From CBDFKB01 sp965248715 (GTDB lineage Bacteria; Pseudomonadota; Alphaproteobacteria; Rhizobiales; Rhizobiaceae): 64,000 nucleotides of DNA. This document shows positions 25,825-32,358 of the stretch, piece by piece. The position numbers and the translations under genes are program-made. The stretch lies in the NCBI GenBank assembly GCA_965248715.1, contig CBDFKB010000008.1, positions 1,116,001 through 1,180,000 of the forward strand, read 5' to 3'. Each line of letters opens with the position of its first letter. Within the stretch, counting starts at the first letter, position 1. The notes beneath the pieces were generated by a model. That model searched no databases. It had not been told where the DNA came from and was given only the letters and a program-made list of their open reading frames with translations.

Positions 25825-26958
25825 TCAAACCGGCTCGATATCCCCCCGCTCCCAGCCTTCCTTGGTCGCAGCCATGAAGTCGGCATAATTGCCAGCAGAA
25901 ATTGCGCTGCGGATGCCGGTCATCAATTGTTGGTAGTAGGCCAGGTTATTCCAGGTCAGCAGCATCGCGCCCAAGGTCTCCTTGCAGCGCACTAGATGGT
26001 GCAAATAGGCGCGTGAATAACGCCTCGCCGGCTCGCAGTCGAAATTTTCGTCTAGCGGGCGCGGGTCATCAGCATGGCGGGCATTGCGCAAATTGACCTT
26101 GCCATGGCGGGTAAATGCCAGTCCGTGCCGCCCGGCCCTAGTCGGCATCACGCAATCGAACATGTCGACGCCGCGCGCCACCGATTGTAAAATGTCGTGC
26201 GGCGTCCCTACCCCCATCAAATAGCGCGGTCGCTCGCCGGGCAGCGCCGGGCAGGTATAGTCCAACACTTGCAGCATTATTTCCTGTGGCTCGCCCACCG
26301 CCAGGCCGCCGATCGCGTAGCCCTTAAGCCCCATCGCCGCCAGATGGTTTGCCGATTGCAGACGCAATTTCTCGTCGTCACCGCCCTGGACGATGCCAAA
26401 CAGTGCCCTTGCCTTTTGGTCACCAAAGGCTGCTGCACTACGCTCGGCCCAGCGCAGGGATAGTTGCATCGCCCGCTCGATATCTCCACGTTCCGCCGGC
26501 AGCGCAATGCACTCGTCAAGCTGCATTTGAATGTCGGCACCAAGCAAACCCTGAATTTCGATCGAGCGCTCCGGCGTCAGCACATGTTGGCTACCATCAA
26601 TGTGCGAGCGAAAGGTCACCCCATCCTCGGTCAGATTGCGTAGTTTGGCCAGCGACATGACCTGGAAACCGCCGGAATCGGTCAAGATCGGCCCCGACCA
26701 ACTGGCGAATTTATGCAGGCCGCCTAATTTCGCCACCCGCTCGGCACCCGGCCGCAACATCAAATGATAAGTATTGCCAAGAATGATATCGGAGCCAAGT
26801 TCACGCACCTGGTCGAGATACATCGCCTTGACGGTCGCTGCCGTGCCGACCGGCATGAAGGCTGGTGTGCGCACTTTGCCACGCGGCATGGCGATTAGGC
26901 CGCGCCGTGCTTGGCCGTCTTTGGCAAGAACGGCGAATTGAAATTCTAATGTGCTCAT
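25825..26958 (-). CDS. tgt: tRNA-guanine transglycosylase with degenerate zinc site
   Basis: 377 aa, normal length. Exchanges guanine-34 for the queuine precursor preQ1 in tRNAs with GUN anticodons. Catalytic residues are intact: D94 in LTDSGGFQV and nucleophile D268 in DMFDCVMPTRAGRHGLAF. The zinc site, normally C-x-C-x2-C with a His 26 residues on, reads F306-D-C308-E-P-A311 and N337 (LLTWNNLAYYQ, usually ..HNL.YY), so only one ligand remains. The start overlaps the queA stop by ATGA, making one queuosine operon. Confidence 0.93.
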   Translation of the reverse strand: MSTLEFQFAVLAKDGQARRGLIAMPRGKVRTPAFMPVGTAATVKAMYLDQVRELGSDIILGNTYHLMLRPGAERVAKLGGLHKFASWSGPILTDSGGFQVMSLAKLRNLTEDGVTFRSHIDGSQHVLTPERSIEIQGLLGADIQMQLDECIALPAERGDIERAMQLSLRWAERSAAAFGDQKARALFGIVQGGDDEKLRLQSANHLAAMGLKGYAIGGLAVGEPQEIMLQVLDYTCPALPGERPRYLMGVGTPHDILQSVARGVDMFDCVMPTRAGRHGLAFTRHGKVNLRNARHADDPRPLDENFDCEPARRYSRAYLHHLVRCKETLGAMLLTWNNLAYYQQLMTGIRSAISAGNYADFMAATKEGWERGDIEPV

Positions 26959-28028
26959 CGGCGCGGATATAGCAAACCAGCATCGCCATAGGAATAAAAC
27001 CGATAGCCGGCATCAATCGCGTGGCAATAGGCATGGTGAGCGCCTTTAAGGCCGCAAAACGCCGCCACCAGCATAAACAGGGTCGATTTAGGCAAGTGGA
27101 AATTGGTCATCAGCAGGTCACAGGCGCGAAACCGATAGCCCGGCGTGATGAAAATGTCGGTCATGCCGCGCCAGGGGTGGAACTTGCCCCGTTCATCGGC
27201 TGCGGTTTCCAATAATCTCAAAGATGTGGTGCCGACGCACACAATGCGGCCGCCGCGCGCCCGGCAGTCGTTGAGCGCCGCTGCTGTTGCCGCGTCCACC
27301 GTACCGGTTTCACCATGCATTTTATGGTTGGCGATTGTTTCCACCTTGACCGGCAAAAACGTGCCAGCGCCCACGTGCAAGGTCACGAAATGGCACTCAA
27401 TACCACGGTCTTTCAGGGTTTCCAGCAATGGCTCGGTGAAATGCAGCCCTGCGGTGGGCGCTGCCACCGCGCCATCATTTGCCGCATAGATGGTCTGATA
27501 ATCGCGGCGATCGTCTTCATCATCTGCCCGCCGCGAGGCAATATAGGGCGGTAGCGGCACATGGCCGACTGCTGCCAATGCCTGGTCGAGCACAGCGCCG
27601 GCAAGATCGAAATCTAGCGTCACCTCGCCATCATCACCCTTTTCAGCCACCTTCGCATCCAGCGACCCGGCAAGGCAGGCGCCATTGCCATCGCCAAAGT
27701 TGATACGATCGCCTAACTGCAATTTTTTTGCGCCACGTACAAACGCCTTCCAACGCTGGTCGTTGACCCTTTGGTGCAAATTGGCGTGGATGGTGGCGCT
27801 AACGCCGTCGCGGACCCGGATGCCGTCAAGGCTTGCCGGGATTACCCTGGTGTCATTAAACACCAGCGCGTCGCCTGGCCGCAGCAGGTCCGGCAGATCG
27901 GCTACCGTGCGGTCGATTATTTCACCGGCACCGTCGAGCACCAGCAATCGTGCCGCATCACGGGGCCGCGCCGGCCTGAGCGCGATCAACGCCTCGGGCA
28001 GATCGAAGTCGAATTGTTTCAGCTTCAT
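26955..28028 (-). CDS. queA: S-adenosylmethionine:tRNA ribosyltransferase-isomerase
   Basis: 357 aa, typical length. Transfers and isomerises ribose from SAM to 7-aminomethyl-deazaguanine in tRNA to give epoxyqueuosine. Family blocks: FDLPEALIALRPARPRDAARLLVLD, LVFNDTRVIPA, AAPTAGLHFTEPLL, HVGAGTFLPVK, GTTSLRLLE and TNFHLPKSTLFMLVAAFCG. Overlaps tgt by four bases and follows the cyclophilin gene by 32 bases. Confidence 0.95.
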   Translation of the reverse strand: MKLKQFDFDLPEALIALRPARPRDAARLLVLDGAGEIIDRTVADLPDLLRPGDALVFNDTRVIPASLDGIRVRDGVSATIHANLHQRVNDQRWKAFVRGAKKLQLGDRINFGDGNGACLAGSLDAKVAEKGDDGEVTLDFDLAGAVLDQALAAVGHVPLPPYIASRRADDEDDRRDYQTIYAANDGAVAAPTAGLHFTEPLLETLKDRGIECHFVTLHVGAGTFLPVKVETIANHKMHGETGTVDAATAAALNDCRARGGRIVCVGTTSLRLLETAADERGKFHPWRGMTDIFITPGYRFRACDLLMTNFHLPKSTLFMLVAAFCGLKGAHHAYCHAIDAGYRFYSYGDAGLLYPRR

Positions 28029-28060
28029 GGTCCTTGTTTGCCGATCAGGACCGTGCCACG

Positions 28061-28531
28061 TCAGTCGTCCGCTGCCACCTTCAACGAAATGATCGAATCC
28101 GGTTCGCGCACCGGTTCGCCGCGCTTGATTTGGTCCACATTATCCATGCCGTCGATCACCTGGCCCCAGGCGGTGTATTGCCGGTCGAGAAAGGCCGCAT
28201 CGTCGAAACAGATGAAGAACTGGCTGTCGGCCGAGTTCTGATCCTGCGAGCGCGCCATCGAGCATACCCCGCGCACATGGCTAGTTTCGTTGAATTCGGC
28301 ATCGAGTTTGTCGCCAGAGCCGCCCATGCCGGTGCCGGTAGGGTCGCCGGTCTGGGCCATGAAGCCGTCAATCACGCGGTGAAACACAATCCCGTCGTAG
28401 AACCCCTGGCGTGCCAGTTCTTTGATGCGGCTGACATGGTTGGGAGCGCTTTGCGGTGCGCACTCGATCACCACCGTCCCCTTGGTGGTTTCCATGATCA
28501 GGGTATTTTCCGGATCCTTGTAATCGCTCAC
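28061..28531 (-). CDS. ppiB: Cytoplasmic cyclophilin (peptidyl-prolyl isomerase B)
   Basis: 156 aa from GTG 28531, preceded by AAAGGAA; an upstream in-frame ATG would add 34 residues without family support. Cyclophilin core: NTLIMETTKGTVVIE, DGIVFHRVIDGFMAQTGDPTGTG, FNETSHVRGVCSMARSQDQNSADSQFFI (Arg and Gln of the active site) and YTAWGQVIDGMDNVD. No signal peptide. It heads the queA-tgt operon. Confidence 0.92.
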   Translation of the reverse strand: MSDYKDPENTLIMETTKGTVVIECAPQSAPNHVSRIKELARQGFYDGIVFHRVIDGFMAQTGDPTGTGMGGSGDKLDAEFNETSHVRGVCSMARSQDQNSADSQFFICFDDAAFLDRQYTAWGQVIDGMDNVDQIKRGEPVREPDSIISLKVAADD

Positions 28532-28618
28532 TTCGCGTTCCTTTCGTGCCGGCCTGTTGGCTTTTGACCGCGTTTTCAACAATTCTTGGTCGATTGGCAA
28601 CCACTGTATTGCCGCACA

Positions 28619-28783
28619 CTTAGCGCTTGTCACGAAGCGTTAGATTCGCTTCGTCGCACTATCTGTTTGTTTTGTCGCGTATTCTTATCCGAAAACCGCT
28701 ACACACTTTTCGGGAATACGCTCTTTGTTTATGCGTGTCATTTTCCCCAAAACCGGTACCCATTTTTGGGTGACACGCTCTAG
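28619..28783 (+). repeat. Unit C with a related palindrome D nested inside it
   Basis: Unit C starts at TTAG (28619-28623; here the left edge is CTTAG, not CTAG) and ends at CTAG 28780-28783. Within it, between the T-rich centre and the GCGTGTCA arm, lies palindrome D (28677-28721; arms GCGTATTC and GAATACGC). D and the distal half of C share one architecture with different arm sequences. Confidence 0.75.
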
Positions 28784-28803
28784 ATGAGCCTGCTTTCGTA
28801 GCC

Positions 28804-29169
28804 TCAATCCACCTTCAGTCCCAGTTCCGACCGTTGTTTTTTTGTCAGATTTTTTGCGGCCAGTTTGTAGGAAGCCCGCAAATAATCACCAAGTGCGGCA
28901 TCGTCCATGGTTTCGTCGCTCAGGCGTTGGATCCATTTCAAGCCGCGTGAAGCCAAATAAGGCGCCGGGCGCAGACCAGGCTGTTCCTTTAAAATTTCAT
29001 AGGCGGTTTCGCTGCACTTAAATGTCACTGCCAGCGCGTTGCCCTTGGACCAGCCGGCAATTGCGAATACCTTGTGACCCACCTTCCACACATGGGCGCC
29101 ACCCCATTGGATCACCTTGTTGGTGCCGGGCAGGTTGGTGCACAGTGAGTCATATTCGTTCTGGGTCAT
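28804..29169 (-). CDS. MmcQ/YjbR family protein
   Basis: 121 aa. Starts MTQNEYDSLCTNLPGTNKVIQWGGAHVWKVGHKVFAI and contains TFKCSETAYEILKEQPGLRPAPYLASRGLKWIQ and the C-terminal LRASYKLAAKNLTKKQRSELGL. This small double-wing fold is common in bacteria and thought to bind DNA; the role is unknown. It lies between the two cyclophilin genes on the same strand. Confidence 0.85.
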   Translation of the reverse strand: MTQNEYDSLCTNLPGTNKVIQWGGAHVWKVGHKVFAIAGWSKGNALAVTFKCSETAYEILKEQPGLRPAPYLASRGLKWIQRLSDETMDDAALGDYLRASYKLAAKNLTKKQRSELGLKVD

Positions 29170-29205
29170 ACGGATTTGGAAAATATCCGAGCATCCAATC
29201 TCCGG

Positions 29206-29796
29206 CTATCCCTCTACCGCCAATTTGACGATTTTATCTGGGGCAGTAACCAGCCCGTTTTGCGCCTGTGAACCCTTTTTGATTGCGTCCACATGTTCCA
29301 TGCCCTCGATTACCTCGCCCCATACGGTGTATTCGCCATTTAGGTGCGGCGCCGCATCAAGCATGATGAAGAATTGCGAATTGGCACTGTTGGGGTTCGA
29401 TGTGCGGGCCATGCCGATCACGCCGCGCTCAAAGGGTGCGGCGGTAAACTCCGCTTTGAGATCGGGCAGCGACGAACCGCCGCTGCCAGTGCCGGTCGGG
29501 TCACCGGTCTGGGCCATGAAGCCCTCGATCACCCGGTGAAATACAATGCCGTTGTAAAACCCTTCGTTGGCAAGAGCAGTGATGCGCGCCACATGGGCCG
29601 GCGCCAAATCGGGCCGAAGCTGGATCACCACATCGCCGCCATCAAGGGTCAGGCGCATTTTGTCTCCCGCCTTAGTTGCCGGGGTTTCCACAGAAGCCGG
29701 CTTTACCGCCTCCTCGCGGTTGCAGCCGGTGGCAACCACCAAAGTAATGGCCAGCACTGCCAGGCCGAATATTCGCAAATTGCGCACGATGATCAT
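29206..29796 (-). CDS. ppiA: Periplasmic lipoprotein-type cyclophilin
   Basis: 196 aa from ATG 29796. Signal peptide IFGLAVLAITLVVATGC with a Cys suitable for lipid attachment (lipobox VATGC), then a short linker. The cyclophilin core has FHRVIEGFMAQTGDPTGTGSGG, GVIGMARTSNPNSANSQFFIML and YTVWGEVIEGMEHVD. Presumably assists folding in the periplasm. Gap of 31 bases from coaD; probable operon. Confidence 0.88.
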   Translation of the reverse strand: MIIVRNLRIFGLAVLAITLVVATGCNREEAVKPASVETPATKAGDKMRLTLDGGDVVIQLRPDLAPAHVARITALANEGFYNGIVFHRVIEGFMAQTGDPTGTGSGGSSLPDLKAEFTAAPFERGVIGMARTSNPNSANSQFFIMLDAAPHLNGEYTVWGEVIEGMEHVDAIKKGSQAQNGLVTAPDKIVKLAVEG

Positions 29797-29827
29797 CTCC
29801 AGTTTGAAATTCGTTTGAAACGGCGTC

Positions 29828-30322
29828 TTATTGCGCCTTTGCGGCCAATGCCGCAAGAACCGGTGCTGGCACGAAAGGCGACACATCACCACCCATGCGC
29901 GCTACCTGGCGCACCAGGGTCGAGGTAATCGCCCTGACCGCCGGGCTCGCCGGCAAAAAGATTGTATGTACGTCGCTCGCCATCACGCCGTTCATGCCCG
30001 CCATCTGCATCTCATAGTCCAGATCGGTACCGTCCCTTAGTCCGCGCACCAAGACCCTGGCACCGTGTTCGCGCGCCGCATGCACCACCAAATTATCGAA
30101 CGACACCACGGTTACCCGGGCCGACGCGTCAGGGTCGAAACTCGCCACCGCTCTGCCGATCAGTTCCGCGCGTTCGGCAAACGTGAACATCGGCTTCTTG
30201 CCCGGATGCAGGCCGATGCCGATTACCACACGATCGGCGATCGCCAGCGACTGGCGCAGCACGTCCACATGGCCATTGGTGATCGGATCAAAGGAGCCGG
30301 CATAAAAGGCTGTCATGTTCAT
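29828..30322 (-). CDS. coaD: Phosphopantetheine adenylyltransferase
   Basis: 164 aa from ATG 30322 (MNMTAFYAGSFDPITNGH); ATG 30316 is the alternative. Fourth step of CoA synthesis. The nucleotidyltransferase motif FDPITNGHVDVL, the ARVLVRGLRDGTDLDYEMQMAGMN stretch and the ISSTLVR-like ITSTLVRQVARMGGDVSPFVP are clear. Neighbours gyrA/cyclophilin/queA match the usual alphaproteobacterial order. Confidence 0.95.
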   Translation of the reverse strand: MNMTAFYAGSFDPITNGHVDVLRQSLAIADRVVIGIGLHPGKKPMFTFAERAELIGRAVASFDPDASARVTVVSFDNLVVHAAREHGARVLVRGLRDGTDLDYEMQMAGMNGVMASDVHTIFLPASPAVRAITSTLVRQVARMGGDVSPFVPAPVLAALAAKAQ

Positions 30323-30538
30323 CGCACGGATTTCCCAATTTTCGCCAACCACAATCTGATCGTCAACAGGCCCTAGCGCTTTTCATACGCAACCGGCACC
30401 GAAACGCCAAGCTGAACGTTGGATGAACGCGGGCGTCACCGCACATTCAGTTCAATTCGACTAAAAACCGACAAGACAACGGAAGCCAACCCTAAATCCT
30501 GTGTGGCAAAATGCAAAACACACCCAATGGAGGCAAAA

Positions 30539-30658
30539 ATGGGCTTGTTCATAGTATGCGTACTCATGGGGCTGACCATGATGGCAGCAACCGCGGTCGC
30601 GTTACATCGCGAAGAAGATCAAAGACACCAAGCCGGCTCACTCCCGGCCGGGCGCTGA
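30539..30658 (+). CDS. Small single-pass membrane protein
   Basis: 39 aa, MGLFIVCVLMGLTMMAATAVALHREEDQ then a polar tail. The ATG 30539 has a perfect GGAGG with six-base spacing, and the first 20 residues form one membrane helix. Convergent with the LysE gene. Too short to classify, but the binding site and helix argue for a real gene. Confidence 0.5.
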   Translation: MGLFIVCVLMGLTMMAATAVALHREEDQRHQAGSLPAGR

Positions 30659-30691
30659 TATTGCCGGCATGGCCAGCATCGATACCGCGCA

Positions 30692-31336
30692 TCAGCGTTT
30701 GGTGAGCGCCAGCCACGCACCGCCGGCGATCAGGCAGGTGCCGCTGACCCGTTCGACGATCCGGATATTGGATCGGGTAAGCCACTTACCAGCGCTTCCG
30801 GCCAGCACCGCATACATAGCGTCCAACAAAGTCGCCACCACCATGAACAGCAATCCGAAATATACGGTTTGCATGGCCGGCGACAACGCAGCTGAAATAT
30901 CAATGAATTGCGGAATAAACGCGCCAAAAAAGAACAATGCTTTTGGATTGGACCAGATCACCAAAAAACCCTGCCAGAACAGAGCGCGCGGTGACAATGC
31001 CGGTTTGCCCACCGATCTTGCTTCGCCGAGCCGGCCGTCCGAGCGCCACAATTGGATGCCGAGCCAGATCAGATAGCCGGCGCCGGCAATCTTGATCCAA
31101 AAGAAAATATGGCCGAGCTGGCCGACGATGGTTTCAAATCCCAGCGCCAACACCGCGATCATCAGCACAAGTCCGGCCTGGGTACCGGCCACATTCATCA
31201 GCCCGGCCCCGGTTCCCGACCGGATCGAATTAGCGATTATCACCGTAACCGTTGGTCCTGGCACGATAACAATCGCCACACACGCGGCCAGGAACGTAAG
31301 CAATGTAGACGGTTCCACGATGAACATGATAAACAA
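30692..31336 (-). CDS. LysE/RhtB family amino-acid exporter
   Basis: 214 aa with six membrane segments. Family N-terminus AACVAIVIVPGPTVTVIIANSIRSG (P-G-P motif), then GTQAGLVLMIAVLALG, IKIAGAGYLIWLGIQLWR and FWQGFLVIWSNPKALFFFGAFIPQF. Exports small amino acids or homoserine lactone-like compounds; substrate unknown. Confidence 0.9.
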   Translation of the reverse strand: MFIMFIVEPSTLLTFLAACVAIVIVPGPTVTVIIANSIRSGTGAGLMNVAGTQAGLVLMIAVLALGFETIVGQLGHIFFWIKIAGAGYLIWLGIQLWRSDGRLGEARSVGKPALSPRALFWQGFLVIWSNPKALFFFGAFIPQFIDISAALSPAMQTVYFGLLFMVVATLLDAMYAVLAGSAGKWLTRSNIRIVERVSGTCLIAGGAWLALTKR

Positions 31337-31416
31337 TATCCAAACTTGCGTGTAATACTGTATTCACCCTATAGTTCGCACCACAAAATATTGTGGAATT
31401 TTGTATTTGTAAGGTA

Positions 31417-31569
31417 ATGATGGTGGTAAAGAAAACCAAAGGCGGCGAGACAAAGCGCGCTGCAAAACCGGCATCCGCGCCAAAGCCCCCTGCAAAGCCG
31501 CCGCGAATTCCGAAACCCGACACTGTAAGGGCTTCGAAGAATTCGAAAAAAGAATCAAATTCCCAATAA
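31417..31569 (+). CDS. Short Lys/Pro-rich basic peptide, uncertain
   Basis: 50 aa, MMVVKKTKGGETKRAAK followed by Ala-Pro-Lys repeats. An AAGG precedes the ATG closely. It overlaps the 3' end of the convergent membrane-protein gene by 15 bases. Histone-H1-like composition; could be a nucleoid-associated peptide or chance. Confidence 0.3.
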   Translation: MMVVKKTKGGETKRAAKPASAPKPPAKPPRIPKPDTVRASKNSKKESNSQ

Positions 31570-32202
31570 GCCACTAAAGTCAGTTGAAATTACTATCAAA
31601 AAGGAAAGGGGAGCAAGCCAAGTGCCGTGGCGCGCCGACAAAATTGCTGAGTTTAGATTTCCATTTTTTTTACTCAACACACTTTCCATATCGGATATGC
31701 TTTCATCCAAATTGATGTAATTGGCTTCCAATAACGCCTGCTTGTCAATTTTTTCATCCAAATTTGCCAAATGATTGATCGTCGGACCAGGCCGATAACC
31801 GACAATATTCAACATAGTAGGATCTGCCGCCTTTGCACCATAATATGCAGATATTACATATGATATGAACAATACAAAACCGGCCACCAGTAAAGGGTCA
31901 TCAAATATATAATTATATGCTTGCTCGAAATTGCAAAACCCAGAGCAATCATTTTCAACTACGATAGATATTCTTGTTGCTAAAAATCCCAGCAACGCAG
32001 TCGCAAGAATGATAACAATTCCGGTAAAGGTAGTTGACCTTCCAATTGACGCAACATGAAGCATCAAAAGCGCATTTAGGCGAGTTCGGGCGTTTTCATA
32101 AATAACTTCAACAAATTCTGCATCGCCAGAGTATTTTTCGTGGAATTTTTCCACCAGCGCCTGATCCAATTTTACCACGTTACTGGAATTTTTTGAGGTC
32201 AC
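31555..32202 (-). CDS. Hypothetical membrane protein
   Basis: 215 aa. After a soluble helical N-terminus (LDQALVEKFHEKYSGDAEFVEVIYENARTRLNALL) come membrane segments at about residues 58-75 (FTGIVIILATALLGFLA), 103-122 and a C-terminal one (WLAPLSFLIVIST). No family recognised. Lower GC than the adjacent gyrA, so possibly acquired. The 156 bases to gyrA show nothing clear. Confidence 0.6.
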   Translation of the reverse strand: MTSKNSSNVVKLDQALVEKFHEKYSGDAEFVEVIYENARTRLNALLMLHVASIGRSTTFTGIVIILATALLGFLATRISIVVENDCSGFCNFEQAYNYIFDDPLLVAGFVLFISYVISAYYGAKAADPTMLNIVGYRPGPTINHLANLDEKIDKQALLEANYINLDESISDMESVLSKKNGNLNSAILSARHGTWLAPLSFLIVISTDFSGLLGI

Positions 32203-32358
32203 GGCTTTTCCTATTCCCGATCACTTGCCATGGAGATCCAAAATTTGCCAAACGCAGAACTCATGGGATATTGAATAATTTGGCAGTCCAATTCCAGCGC
32301 CATTATACATTCCTGTAGGCAATTAAGCCAGCATATTGGATAATAGGGCAATTCCAGG

